NCBI GenBank assembly: GCA_032622095.1
Contig: CP136067.1
Span: forward strand, 120,375,030 to 120,439,029
Source of the DNA: Siphonodentalium dalli
Taxonomy: Eukaryota > Mollusca > Scaphopoda > Gadilida > Siphonodentaliidae
Reading direction: 5' to 3'
DNA: 64,000 nucleotides
In this document: piece after piece, positions 34,770 through 47,074 of the stretch
Numbering within the stretch: position 1 is the stretch's first letter
How the letters are laid out: the number at the start of each line of letters is the position of its first letter
Notes under the pieces: generated by a model
Told to the model about the DNA's origin: nothing
The model's input: only the letters and a program-made list of their open reading frames with translations
Databases searched by the model: none
Program-made: the position numbers and the translations under genes

Positions 34770-35228
34770 TGACCCGCCATATCAAATCCAGTCGTAAGTC
34801 GGGATTTTTTTACCCTGTGCAAATGCATTCTCTTATATATGCGAGTCGACCATAGGTCGCCTCGCATATATAAGAGAATTCATTGGCCTAACAATTTTTT
34901 TTACAATTTTAATAATTTGTTCTTGTATTCTTTAACAATTTTATAATTTCACCCACACAGAGCCCCAGACAAACATGAGCAGACGACACTCTTCTATATG
35001 CTTCTATATATGTGTGGGGCTCCCTGCAGGGTAATGGATGTTTTTAAATTTATGTCCTAAAAATTGTAAGAAACATTTATTTAAAAAAAATGATAAAAAA
35101 TTGTTAGGCCAATGCATTCTCTTATATATGCGATGCGACCTATGGTCGACTCGCATATATAAGAGAATGCATTGGCACAGGGTAAAACAAATCCCGACTT
35201 ACGACTGGATTTGATATGGCGGGTCACA
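34770..35228. mobile_element. second TA-type double-hairpin (H1) element
   Basis: Nearly identical to 22164-22623 in both arms, both hairpins (34820-34886, 35109-35175) and the central GAGCCCCAGACAAACATGAG segment. The left edge has lost two bases (TGACCC instead of TGTGACCC). Confidence 0.88.
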
Positions 35229-37142
35229 TATAGTAAAGAGGGTGAAGAGTAGTCATGACAGATGTTCAAATTTTGTAGTCAGAAAGCAACTGAAGTGAAG
35301 CAAGTACAAGTGATTAGGCTTAAAAAATGAATGTTTTGTTTCACGGGCAATTGTTTTTGTTTCAAATCAGTGCAGGCAGGTTTCATCTATATTTTTTTTA
35401 TTTCCCGACGGACATCGCATCTAAAGTCTACATTGCATTTTGGCAAATATTTATTATTAGCACATGGGGGTGAAAAATTTCTTCCGGCACGTATGCCGGG
35501 GTGGGTGGGTGGTCAAAGCCACCAACAAGCAATTTTTTCCGCAAAAAAAAAAAAATCCTGCTTGTTTTTTTTTAGTGTTTTGGCAATGAGTTGGGCTTCA
35601 AAACCACTTTGAATCAGTTTGAATGAGAGAAATAATGTAATTCTAATTGTTAAACTGACTGCAGGCAGTTATCGTGTTGTATTTTGTTGCAAATTTTGAA
35701 ATCCAAGATGGCCGCTGGCAGCCATGTTTTTTTGGCCGAATGACCTCAAAATGACTCATTCCTATTTACATGTCCATGTTAACATCCATGATAAATAGTA
35801 TGCACAGAAATTCATATACGGCTGTTTACAGTGAATTTTCCCCCGCAAATCTCTGTTTTAGTGTTAAAGGGGGGGGGCGGGTTTAAAAAATGGTCGGAAA
35901 TAACTGCCGAAAACGGAAAAAAAATTGGCGGTGGGGGTGGGTGGGTACAAAAAATGATCGAAAGGGAAAAAATGCCATACGTGCTTGAATATAATATATT
36001 TTTTTCCGACCCCCCCCCCCCCCCCGATTAGCAAGGCAATATCCTTTGTTAGTGCATCCAAAATTGATTAGGCATTTACATGGAGTCCAACTATTGTCTC
36101 AAAGTTCTATTGTTTTCTTTAATCTACAATCATACATGCATTATTGTGTTTATTCGAATGTCCACAGGTCCAGCTATTTGTAATTTCCTGTTGTGGCTCA
36201 ATCAAATATAAATTTGGAACCGGAACATTTCTTTTAATATAAAATCAGTTGATCTTTATAAATGTGGGAAAGTTACTCTTGAAACTCACAAGTTTAAAAT
36301 ATTAAGGGTTCAAAGGGGACATTGTTTCATTCATTTTGATCTGTGCACTATTTCAATGGTCCTAACATCCGTGTACTTACAAGTAGATTCATATTTAGAA
36401 TTCCAACATTTCAATTTAGTTAATTTTTACAATCGGGCTAAATAAAACTGATTTTCGGTAGTCAACAAGCCTAATTTATGGTCTAACATTGACCAAAATG
36501 CAGTTGCACCAAGTGAGTAAACAAAGATGGAAAACAATGCTCAAAATTGCAATCAACAAGACTCCAATTTAGGTAATTTGTTGCAAATTTTCGTTGTATG
36601 CTTTAAATTGGCGGCAAGATTGGATTTAATTTTTGGGATGTTAATAAAAACATTCAATGCGGGGGTTAAAATACAATGCGGCGGGCCCCATGAAACAAAA
36701 CATAATATTTTTTTTGGCCTATCAGGATAGTAAGGATAAATGAAATAAGAATAGTGCTGGTACCTCCAGGGGGGGGGGGGGGGGTCGGAAAAAAATTACA
36801 AGATACAAGGACCGGGTGGGTGGGTGTCCCCGAACCCGGAATGCAGATTTTTTTCTGATGTCATGCAATTTTTTACCAAAATAATTTCTAAGACAAATTA
36901 CAGCTTCAAAATGAATTGAAACAATCAGATTCATATAGTAGTGCATGTTATAGCCTTATACAAGTGAGGGGGGGGCTCTATATTTTATTTTTTTGTCCAC
37001 AATTTCTCCCTTTAACAGTTGAAACCATGGGGTGGGTCCGGTTTTGGTCGAGTTAAAAAATTGCAATGAAAAAAAAATCCATTCTCATCTTTTCTCATAG
37101 TTTATCATGGCTTTTTTAACTTATTATACATAGTGGATACCT

Positions 37143-37286
37143 GCGTGTTTTGAGTGAATACAGGAAGTATCTCATGAGTGGTCACAGTGAGATACTGGAA
37201 ATTCTGGAATCATCACGATGATGATTCCAGTATCTCACTGTGACCACGAATGAGGTAATTCCGGTATTCACTCAAAACACGAAGGT
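37143..37286. mobile_element. palindromic MITE
   Basis: CGTGTTTTGAGTGAATAC pairs with GTATTCACTCAAAACACG, and AGTGGTCACAGTGAGATACT with AGTATCTCACTGTGACCACG. The loop lies around GGAATCATCACGATGATGATTC. Confidence 0.8.
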
Positions 37287-37722
37287 TTTCTTTTTATTAT
37301 ATGCGCTATTTACTAAAATAGATCGAGGAATTAATTAAAAATCGAACTGATTCCGATTCACATCGGCAATACAATTTCTGCACAACAAACAGAGAGACCA
37401 CGTGGCTCAATAAAATACTGTCGATAACTCAGAATACACATGCTTCAAATGTGCGTAATATATCAGATAACTTTATTTCAAATATACCAACTTACTTAAT
37501 TTCTTGTGTACTGTTAGCAATGTGGCCAGCCAGCTGGGTCAGCTGTCAAAGAGCCGAAAAACCGTTGGCCTCATTTGTTTATATTAATGATATCAGTCAA
37601 GATATTGAATAAACGATAAATACAGTGACCACATGGTCGAAGTACATGGTCGATGTCGATACATGACTACAGTGACTTAAGTCACATAATAACGTGTTGT
37701 TCACTGATTCAATCTCAGAGCA

Positions 37723-38168
37723 TCTAATTTTCAAAATTTTCCGGGGAAGCCCCCTGACCCCCTCCCGTACTCTCCCCCACCTCAGGCCTTCGGGAGATGC
37801 ATTCGGCATCTCCTGCTGGGATACTACTCGCCTCAACATTTTGCAGGAGAGCTACTCGCCTAGAATGATTTTAAGGGGAGTTCCTAGCAATAGGTTAAAC
37901 TATGTACATGTGTAAAGTAAAAACTGGAGAGGATTGGAACTGTGTTTATTTAATCAATTTGACGGTGTTTTTACTTTACACATGTACATAGTTTAACCTA
38001 TTGCTAGGAACTCCCCTTAAAATCATTCTAGGCGAGTAGCTCTCCTGCAAAATGTTGAGGCGAGTAGTATCCCAGCAGGAGATGCCGAATGCATATCCCG
38101 AAGGCCTGAGGTGGGGGAGAGTACGGGAGGGGGTCTGTGGGCTTCCCCGGAAAATTTTGAAAATTAGA
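37723..38168. mobile_element. 202 bp near-perfect inverted repeat with 42 bp loop
   Basis: The left arm 37723-37924 (TCTAATTTTCAAAATTTTCC onward) and right arm 37967-38168 are equal in length and I see only three mismatches. The arms include CCGGGGAAGCCC, CTCCCCCACCTCAGGCCTTC and GGGGAGTTCCTAGCAATAGG. Mirror-image open frames on the two strands come from this symmetry. No target duplication was recognised. Confidence 0.92.
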
Positions 38169-38886
38169 TTGCTAATAAGGGACACAACTTTCCTGTTAAA
38201 GTGGGTATTTTACCTTTATAACCATAAATATTTGGGTTTTTGAAGGTTTTGTCACTGGTTTCTTGGCATTTTTTTCAGCCATGTGCTTTGTTTGTTTATT
38301 TTTTGTGGGTGTACTTGATCAGCGTTCTCTCAGTTCCGATGCAGACACAATGAGAGACCATTACCCAGCCAACAACACATTATTTAGTAGAATTTACAAG
38401 ATTTTCATCAATTTTGGGGGTGGGTGTCACAGACCTGGGTGGAAAAAACTTACGGTCCCGGGTGGGCGTCCCAGACCTGGGTGTAAAAAACTTACGCTCC
38501 CGGGGTGGTGGGTCCCCAAAACTGAAAAACACAATATGTCCACCTTACATGTATCCGTAATTTTTTTTCCTGACCCCCCCCCCCCCTCCTGGTACCTCCA
38601 GCTTATCTCAAATAAAGATGTATTCAGGGTTCTAGACATCTAGTCTAACGACATGCCCTCTACATTCACACAATTAGCTCCTGTAGGAATCAGTACATTT
38701 CGCCATACGGTTAACATCAATGTTTCCGATGTTCATAAACCAATAGCTGAAGTCGACACTTCAGTTATTGACTGATGAACATATATCACTTCAAGCCGAT
38801 CAATATGTTACTTACAATTGTTTTGGTAGTTTTGAAAAGTTGTTCAAATTAGTAATGTTCTATTAAAATGTACTGGTATATGATTA

Positions 38887-39530
38887 TAAGAAATGACTTG
38901 CAAATTGATTGGGGTCATTGGTTTTGACCGGCAGGGTAGTTAAAGACACGGTTGGCCTTGGCGGTGGGTATCCTGTGAAAATATTTCCACCCGTCAAAAA
39001 CCACCACAAACAGAAAGAACATCAAAATGTAGATAGACTTTGTCCGTATACAAATAAGAAATATCGCATAAACAGTATGTTATGGTCATATGTTTGACCA
39101 TTGTTATGTAAACAAAAGCATAAAAAGTTACTTTTCTGGTGTTTGTTTATATTATGATGGTAAACATAAAGAGCGTTCTTTGTTGGTGAATACCTGATAT
39201 GGAACTAATAAAGAGCGTTTATGCCATTTGTGTGTGATTAGCCAGTAGCAATGTGCTGTCTTCTGTAACACAATCAGGCTCTTGCTTAGGTAAAATATAG
39301 TAGGTCTTTATGATAACATGCTGTTTACGCGATGGTCATGGTATATATGTATGCGTTTTAATGTTTTTCTGTCTACAGTGTTTGGAACAAATATGAACAT
39401 TTTCGACAATTAAGGCCGCACGTGCCTTTAAACAAAGTTCGTGTGAATCCCTTCAAGATTCACACACTTAGTTTAATTATTCTGCTGGTCAAAATCCAAT
39501 GACCCCAATTGATCTGCAAGTCATTTCTTA
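38887..39530. mobile_element. TIR element, 47 bp outer arms around a relative of the 5.0 kb element
   Basis: The outer arms TAAGAAATGACTTGCAAATT (38887) and the inverse ending at 39530 match over about 47 bp, including TTGGGGTCATTGG. Just inside, TTAAAGACACGGTTGGCC (38940) and GGCCGCACGTGCCTTTAA (to about 39432) resemble the ends of the 5024-5487 element. This suggests one element type nested in another, or extended arms. Confidence 0.6.
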
Positions 39531-39689
39531 AATAACAACAACATAACAATACAACTGCTTTGTTTTTTTTTAAATGTTTGAGAACCAAATATGGTATATA
39601 AACTAGGTCTAAAAACACCAAAGAATATCATTTTGTTATTGATAAATTAACAAAATCATTTTATTTGACCCTCTAAAACATCAAAACCA

Positions 39690-40135
39690 TGTGAAATAAA
39701 AGGTCAGCTGACCACAGTGTTTTTAAAAATGTTGAAATGTTTTAAGTCGAATAGGGTTAATAACTCTGTAAAAATTTCCATCATCTATATACATGTTGCA
39801 CACCTCCAATATGTGGGTAACAAAACTCTGAAGTTTCAAATATCTACGATCATGAAGTTTCAAATCTCTACGATCATGAAGGTACCCTCATACAAAAAAT
39901 TATAAAAAATGTTGAAATTTTCTAAGTCGAAAAGGGTTAATAACTCTGTCAAAAAATAATTTTTCCGTCATCTATATACATGTTGCACATCTTCTATATA
40001 TGGGCAACAATATTCTGAAGTTTCAAATCTCTGGGATGAAATATGTAGGAGGAGATGATTACACCATGAAGGTACTCAAATGTGTGACGGGCGGACGGAC
40101 GGACCCAGTTTCTTAATTTTCGGGGGACAATAATC
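39690..40135 (+). repeat. diverged relative of the 27 kb repeat family
   Basis: It opens AAAAGGTCAGCTGACCACAG and ends GACGGGCGGACGGACGGACC, TTAATTTTCGGGGGACAATA, the same layout as the 27-28 kb copies. It has two internal units (from 39727 and 39908) with ATGTTGAAATGTTTTAAGTC, GGGTTAATAACTCTGT and CATCTATATACATGTTGCAC. Confidence 0.75.
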
Positions 40136-40505
40136 GTTTAGCAATCAACAAACACAAACCTAGCTTGTCCTTTGCATGGGTTCGGCGTGTACCAATTGTG
40201 TTGACCATTTGGTAGTATTATGCATTGGTATGAACAGATTTGACTTCCATCAACTTGGTACTGTCGTAAACCAGCTTTTCCCATTTTCCTCTTCCAAAAA
40301 CTTCCGTTGTCATGGAAACAAGGATTTCGAGCCAATTGCTCCATTTCAATTCACCACTGCACAGCCTACCATACAACCAATGAGATGGGCTTTCCGAAAA
40401 CATGTGACAATCCCATCTGCAGGGTGTGTGTATTAAATTTCTTAAATACAGCCTTTTTTTGTTAGCTGCCACTAGCCCAATTGGACAAAACATACCATTG
40501 ACTGG

Positions 40506-40539
40506 ACAAAACGTACCTTTATAATTAGGTACGTTTTGT
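40506..40539. repeat. small inverted repeat
   Basis: ACAAAACGTACCT pairs with AGGTACGTTTTGT around an 8 bp loop. Partial copies (ACAAAACATACC, CAGAACGTACCT) flank it. Confidence 0.6.
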
Positions 40540-40754
40540 TCAAATTTATTGGTCAGAACGTACCTGCTTTTCTGTTACTCCCAAGAGAGATAGCTCTAAT
40601 AATAATCGGATATGCACCTATGCAACCTTGATGCACATCATGGTAATTTCCTAATACTATTTTCAAGGTTTGTACTATTTGACGGTGAGAATGACTCTTG
40701 GGTTTCGATATTCAGATGAAACTAAAAAGTTTTGTTGTATTGTAATTATTATTA

Positions 40755-40853
40755 GTTATCTTCGGCAACATCGGGGGTACATGGATATCGAGTTCAAAAA
40801 GAGACACCAATGTATTAAATCTCCATGTACCCCACGCTGTTGCCGGAGATAAC
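40755..40853. mobile_element. 99 bp inverted repeat hairpin
   Basis: GTTATCTTCGGCAACATCGG plus GGGTACATGGA pairs with TCCATGTACCCCACGCTGTT plus GCCGGAGATAAC. Confidence 0.75.
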
Positions 40854-41613
40854 GAGTTTGTCCCTACAACGATAGTCATGTCTCCTTAATTTAAGTGTGT
40901 TTTTCATAGGTTCTCCAATAAATTCATACGATAAGAATAATTCAGTTGCCGACCTAAGGATCCGGCGTCAGTTCGAGCACTGTGGATGATCTGCTCGAGC
41001 AAATGCCGATTCCGTTGTGAGTTTTTTCCGCTTGTCGACAGAGCATTTTTCAAATTTACCGTCCGAAAAACTTACAAAGACAGATATTACTTCAATTTAA
41101 TAACATATTATGTTAATGTTTCACTCTAGCTTCAACCGGGACATGTTCCCCGATCATTTTGTTGCCAAAAAAAGCCCAGCAAAATGCTGTAATGGGTGAT
41201 TTATGTTTTCGCTCCGATTCCCGCCCTGTATGTTCCGTTATCGCCCGAGTAAGTTCGCCCGCGAGTAATGCTCTTTAGATTTCGACTATATAGAAACGTC
41301 CAGTTTTCTAGCGATAGACGTCTCCATGGGACGGCCCTTGGCTTTTGTCTTCAAAATGATGACGAGAGTATTAAAGGGGCATGCATTCAGACTCTTTATG
41401 CAGTACATTTTCGGATTATGTTATGAAATGTTATCAATGTCTTCATTTTCCTGATATAAACAGTATTCGGCGTTGAAAACTTTCCTACGTCAGTTTCGCA
41501 CCGGAGGTCTCACTTTTTACTTTGAAATTGTGCCGAGCGACGTACAGCTATAGGTCAGTACGATATATCGATTTGCAGGGCAAATAATCAACGATGATAT
41601 ACCAGAGGATAAC

Positions 41614-41765
41614 TATGGCTTTTGACTGAAAACGAGAAGTATCATGAGCGGGTACAAGCAAATACCGATTTTCCACAAGCGGCTGGCCGCGAATGGAAAA
41701 TATATATTTGCTTGTACATGTACCCACGAATGTTATACCCGCAATGTGTTCAGTCAAAAGCCGTA
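41614..41765. mobile_element. 150 bp palindromic MITE
   Basis: GGCTTTTGACTGAAAACGAG pairs loosely with CAATGTGTTCAGTCAAAAGC, and GCGGGTACAAGCAAATA with TATTTGCTTGTACATGTACC. Confidence 0.75.
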
Positions 41766-42274
41766 GGTTTCCTTTCTATTACATGCGGTTTCGTGATTTT
41801 GATTTACAATTATTGCTGTCAGGCGACTGTTTTGACACATTAATTATAGACGAAAACGAATCAGCTGATCGCCAACTGGATGACTCGCCTCTGGCTCATA
41901 GATAAAACACTAAACAAATCTCGATATCGCTCTGTAACGTGCATTACCTTTCATTTTGGCTGGATAATATGTAACCTTGTCCTTTATAAACAAAAATGAT
42001 GGATATGAACAAAATGAAAGGCTCTTATTTTGTCATATAGTCTAAAACTATAATACTTCAGCCATACTCACTGCACTCATGATAGAGTAATATTGCCCAG
42101 TGCTTGGTATAACCAGTACATACAACCAGTACATATACCAGCATACTATGTACACCATGTAAATGGTTTGGATACGTCATTCATGAATATTTTTTCTCTC
42201 CATATTTTCATGTATTTAGATGTTACTATACTTCACGTTGTCATTTTACTATTTAAGTTTCATTTCCAAACAGG

Positions 42275-42402
42275 GGCGGCAGGAAGACGGCCTATATGGC
42301 CATGCCGCTCCTGTACAATATAATCATGTTTATTTCTGTATATTTCACTGTCGGCATTATGTTTGTAAATATTGTACAAAATAAACAATCAATCAATCAA
42401 TT
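42275..42402 (+). repeat. LINE-type 3' tail with (AATC)n
   Basis: The segment runs through GGCCTATATGGCCATGCCGC to TTGTACAAAATAAACAATCA followed by repeated AATC. A 3' end with a tetranucleotide tail of this kind is typical of CR1/L2-like non-LTR elements. No coding part is recognisable upstream. Confidence 0.4.
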
Positions 42403-42596
42403 CCCATCAGAGATCAGTACGGGCCTATCGCCATCTTAAAATTACATGACGTCATCGATAGCAACGCAATGAAGGCTAATATGAAAAACAAATAACCCCG
42501 ACACAGTTACTAAAATGATGTAGATTAAATTAGTATAGCACCTCTGACTAATGTTACATGCACACATTATTTCAAGTGTGCACATAATGTACATGT

Positions 42597-43672
42597 GTGG
42601 GAAGCCAAAGTGACATTTAATAAACAATTAAGCTTAAGTGGAATAAGGAATTAAGCTTAAGTACAATAAGGAATCTCTAATAGCGCTTAAGCGCAATAAG
42701 AATATTCCTTATTCCGCTTTAACGCAATTAGAGATTCCATATTCCATATTCCATAAGACATTCCTTATTGCACTTAAGCGCAATTACATCTCTGGCTCAT
42801 CAGTATTGAGCTTAAGCGCAATTAATATCTCCCTCTGTGTAAATAGTAGAATCCGAATAGGCCTACCTGTGGACAGTCACCAGGTGCATGCACCCATTGC
42901 ACTATGGACTACACCATTTGAATTACAGGGTGGTTATGTAATGTGGCTAATTGTGTTTAAGCACAATAAGGAATATTAATTTTTAATACCACTTAAATCC
43001 ATTAGCTCTTATTGCACTTAAGTGCAATAAAAATATTCCTTATTGCACTTTTAAAGTGCAATTACATATTCCTTTTTGCACTTAAATGCAATAAAATATT
43101 CATTATTGCACTTAAGAGCAATTAGATATTTCCTTATTGCGCTTAAGCATAATCAGATCTTCCCTTATTGCGCTTAAGTGCAATTAGAGATTCCTTATAG
43201 TGATTAAAGATGCATAATCTGAATTATCGCCTGTAAATTACTATTTCCTTGGCTTCGGTGGTAAAATATTTGATTCGAATCGAGGAACCCACTCATCAAA
43301 GTTTTTTTTAAATCTGTTATTTTTCACCACCGATCATTTTAGTGGCCCAGTAAAAGGTCGACGAGAAGACGGCCTCGGACCAAATTGCGGATGAAGATGG
43401 ATAACTCTGAAATCATGTGGCTTTTTGTGTCAAATAATTGACAAACAGGCAAAATTTCATTGAACAAAATGTTGATAAATAACAAGTTTTGGGCAATTTT
43501 GTACTGTAGTTGACTGGTTAGCATTATTTTTGGGCAATTAATCGATTCTGATAACTGGAGCAGCATTTAAAAAAACGTTGTTTTTGGAATCTGATGATAT
43601 GGGGGACCATCGAATCGAATCGAATCGGATTAAGCTCGATTATTTATTAATTGTCAATTTGGCTTCCCACAT
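42597..43672. mobile_element. 1.08 kb TIR element of the TTAAGCGC family
   Basis: GTGGGAAGCCAAAGTGACAT at 42597 and the inverse TTGTCAATTTGGCTTCCCAC near 43670 form terminal repeats of about 30 bp. The left half (42630-43200) has more than ten TTAAGYGCAATAAGGAATAT-like units. The right half (43205-43560) is another repeat shared with 26230-26400 and 57295-57525. Confidence 0.75.
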
Positions 43673-43679
43673 ACATGTA

Positions 43680-44905
43680 CATGTATGTTTGGTCTTTTTA
43701 ATAAAGTACCTCAAGGTATTACAATGTATAGGAAAATACAAAAACATTGCATCAAAATCAACACCAGTGACGTTGAAGCTCTGTTGTAGTATAAGATACA
43801 AATTCGTTGTACTTTGTCAATCATTATAGGACAATTTACCATCATGTAGAATGGCCGTGAAGCCAGAAAAATGAAGCAATTAACTGGATTACGGTAAACA
43901 TTTATCCATGTCAGGAATTGGAATGCTGAAAATGTGCGTGTCGTGAATCGGAACACTGCGAAAACTGAATCGGAATGTATGGTAGTGTTACTTTGAAGGC
44001 ATTATATTATGTCAAGCTAAAATCACGTATTTTCATCGACTGTATTTTTAAAGTAACGATTGGTTGTTTGCGGATACACATAAGCAATTTGTTCTACAAA
44101 ACATTATCTCTTTCGTTCGAAATTCACATTTGTACACAATACTTTTCTTCTGTGTGTGTGGATTTGAGTGAGCAAACCCTTGTAATTTGGTTCAGCGTAC
44201 TATATATGGGACTAAAGAATAAGTAAGTGAAGAGTAAAATACCCTAGAAACAAGTCCTATCATTTGAATGTGTCATCTCATGAGTTGCTCCCTCGATATA
44301 CATCAATTAGTAAACATGGTCGTGGAAAATCGAGCAAAACTTTCACGGAATCGGATCTTCTACTGCTCGGAATGGGAATTTTGCTTGGGCGGAATGAGAT
44401 TTCGAGGAGCATATCCTCCACAGTTCGAGGGTCATTCATATTCCCCCGATGTTTCACGTGTTCATACATGTATACCCCCGATCGCAAGTTTGGAGTTTGG
44501 GATGCAGATACCTGGGAAGATATGAAAGGGCTGTCAGCCCTCTCCTACAACCCCATATACCTCCGATGTTTCACGCACGTTCTCTTATACCCAACTGTCA
44601 AGGTGATGGGGGACATGGCGATTTAAATGTGGCGTAGTCGCCAATCAGATTGCTAGTTACAACCGGATGTGGGGACAAAGTACTATATTTGTATTCGAAC
44701 CATATTTGGTCCACTTGTCTCACAGGTATATACATGTAAGCGTGCTAATGTTATCAAGTTCCCCGGCAGAACAGATCAGAACATCAAAAGGTTCCCAAGT
44801 TTTTAACTGGTGGAATATGATCTCAACAGGCATAGGCTGACTAGAGAATCAAGGCACGATCTAAACTGGATACAAATGCGGCCTCTAGCATTGCTGCCAT
44901 GGGCG
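43680..44905. other. no recognisable feature
   Basis: Overlapping open frames at 44264-44637 on both strands show no family motif and no consistent splice context. I see no supported gene. Confidence 0.45.
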
Positions 44906-44913
44906 CAACAGGG

Positions 44914-45005
44914 CAAGGCATACATGCTCAGAATCGTTTCCATTTGCAATGACTCGCACCAGACTCAATTGCAAATGGAAACTATTCTGCGCATGTATGC
45001 CTCGC
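44914..45005. mobile_element. 92 bp inverted repeat hairpin
   Basis: AAGGCATACATGCTCAGAAT, CGTTTCCATTTGCAAT pairs with ATTGCAAATGGAAACTATTC, TGCGCATGTATGCCTC. Confidence 0.75.
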
Positions 45006-45685
45006 ATAGACTGGTGACAGTGTAAAAACAACTATGAACTGACGTGCCATTATCATATTGAACTAAATATTGATCATACCATGTCAAAAAACTGTAGTTT
45101 AATGAACCTCCATCGTAAGCTTCGGACTATCTCATGGACGTTATAAAATCGTCGGCCATTTGCCCCATTTTGCTCATACCTTCCGACATGTACCGCAAAT
45201 CTGCTAAAGTGTCGGCAAAAGATTCGATTTGAGATTCGATTCGATTTTTAATAACCATCATGATTCGATTTGAGATTCATTTCGATGTTTAAATTGCCGA
45301 TCCGTTGGGCCCTACAAAGCACGATTTCCATTTTGAGGGCAGTTTGTCTGACCAGAGATCATTTGAATAGAGAAAAGTGAATATACAAAACAAATTTTAT
45401 TCCAGAAAAATTTCATTTTTCTTTGTAAAAACAATGTCTTCTGCTAAAAGACGTCATGTAAATAAATGATGCTCCAAACAACCTGTCATATAGCAGGAAC
45501 TATGACAGGTGTCACTCCTGTCAACTATACAACAATATCCCAGGACATTCCTCACATAAAAATTATACAAAAACATGAACAATTGTCACAAGTTCTGTCA
45601 ACAATCAACAGCTTTCAGGACGATTCTGTAAGATTCTGTCGAGTCATCTGAAGAAAAAAAAGAGAAAAATGTTTTGCTAGGTCCA

Positions 45686-45948
45686 TTAACCCTTTGATGA
45701 TTGGAGCTTCCTGAAATTTTGCAAAAATCCATTGCCAATGCATTCTCTTATATATGTGAGTCTCCTGTAGGGAGCCTTGAATATATAAGAGAATACATTG
45801 GCCTAACAATATTTACTGTCACCTATTAGGCCAGTGCATTCTCTTCAATATGTGATGCTCCATATGGGAGACTCGCATATATAAGAGAATGCACTGGCAC
45901 AGGATCTTTAATGCTGCAGCAGCACAGCTCCCATCATGAAAGGGTTAA
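45686..45948. mobile_element. TTAA-flanked element with double-hairpin (H1) core
   Basis: Ends TTAACCCTTTGATGATTGGA (45686) and CATCATGAAAGGGTTAA (to 45948). The two H1 hairpins (45735-45801, 45831-45897) have diverged from the 3.5 kb copies, with GTCTCCTGTAGGGAG-type loops. The right inner arm GGATCTTTAATGCTGCAGCA links it to the 17.2 kb element arms. Confidence 0.85.
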
Positions 45949-46077
45949 AAATAAATCATCAGGCGAATTAAAGATGGTCTATCTCTTCCCAGAATTGCAG
46001 GTTCCCATGCTGGTTGACATCTGTGCCAAGTATTTAAAAAATTAACCAGAAAATGACAGAATACAGACTCGGAAAAA

Positions 46078-46195
46078 TGTCTTTCATTTGCAGAATGTGG
46101 TCCCCAGAGGGTGAATTTAATGATGTTATCCCGCACAGTGGGCTAGCTAGCATCACCAAATTCACCTTCTGGTGACCTCATTCCAATTAGGCCTC
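46078..46195. mobile_element. decayed H2 fragment
   Basis: TTTCATTTGCAGAATGTGGT through GTGAATTT to CACCAAATTCACCTTCTGG preserves one H2 palindrome, but the outer CAAGCCTTG ends are gone. A further scrap, ACTAAATTCACCCTCTAGAG, is at 46267. Confidence 0.7.
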
Positions 46196-46399
46196 ATCTT
46201 CTGGGAAGTATCTATAATCTCAAATTAACATTGTTTTTTGGTTACTTTCCCATGCAGGACAGCGGCACTAAATTCACCCTCTAGAGACCGAGCTAATTAT
46301 AATGTCATCCCAAGCATATCAATTACATGCAGTCAAATCAAGTGTTCTAAATCAGTAACCTATGAGGTTGAAAGTTCCCTCACATCAATGATGTTCATT

Positions 46400-46560
46400 T
46401 AAGAAATTAATGTAGTTGGTGTGTGTGATATTGGGGGATACAGTGCTGTGGTCGTCTGGGAAATTGTGTAAACCGCAAAGCGGTTTGCACAAAATGAGCC
46501 CCAAACGACCACAGTATCATATCACCCAATAACACTCACACCCACTACATTCATTTCTTA
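46400..46560. mobile_element. 160 bp imperfect palindromic MITE
   Basis: TAAGAAATTAATGTAGTTGG pairs with CCCACTACATTCATTTCTTA. The centre AAACCGCAAAGCGGTTT is a tight stem, laid out like the 29.1 kb hairpin but with unrelated arms. Confidence 0.75.
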
Positions 46561-47074
46561 TATTTATATTGCTTTTTGATGATTTATTCCCATAAAACAA
46601 GCTGAGTGTATTCTTATTTTTTTTAACAAAATGGCCGACAATTTGAGACTAGCCTACACAGCACATTAGGTCAGCCCGATATAATATTTCCAAACTCTTG
46701 GCTACGATAACGTGATCAATATTAATAAACTGGTTTCAGATGCAATTCGGCTGAACTTTGAAAAGCATGACCAATTATTGTGCTGACTGCTTTTAGTCAG
46801 ATTAGGTCAACAATTTGTAACTTCCTGTTTGTGATACACTCAAGAGATCTCTGCATTATTGGGATGTAAACAGGGTGACCCAATTAGCAGTTGACCAATT
46901 ACCAAACAAGATTTAGTGCATCACGGACAGACTATGTAAATATAACTATTTAGCTGTCAGAATGATTATTAGGAATGTTTAATATAAACATCCAATCTTC
47001 TGTTTTGTTTGATGTATAATTTTGACATGGTCTTCAATCTATGCATATACTGTTCCATGTATCTTCATGAATGA

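Larger units (their letters stand above)
35470..38605. repeat. cluster of poly-G/poly-C bearing repeats
   Basis: Homopolymer G or C runs occur at about 35870, 36010, 36770, 36967 and 38573, set in GGGTGGGTGGG and TTTTTCCGACCCCC contexts with CTGGTACCTCCAG at 36758 and TCCTGGTACCTCCAG at 38585. Copies are degraded and in both orientations. No coding region. Confidence 0.6.

Noticed and set aside
37597-38243. Paired open frames of almost identical peptide on opposite strands
   Set aside because: Explained by the 202 bp inverted repeat.
40138-40493. Overlapping 68-91 codon frames on the minus strand
   Set aside because: Protein-like composition, but no family motif, no splice signals and opposing frames are equally open.
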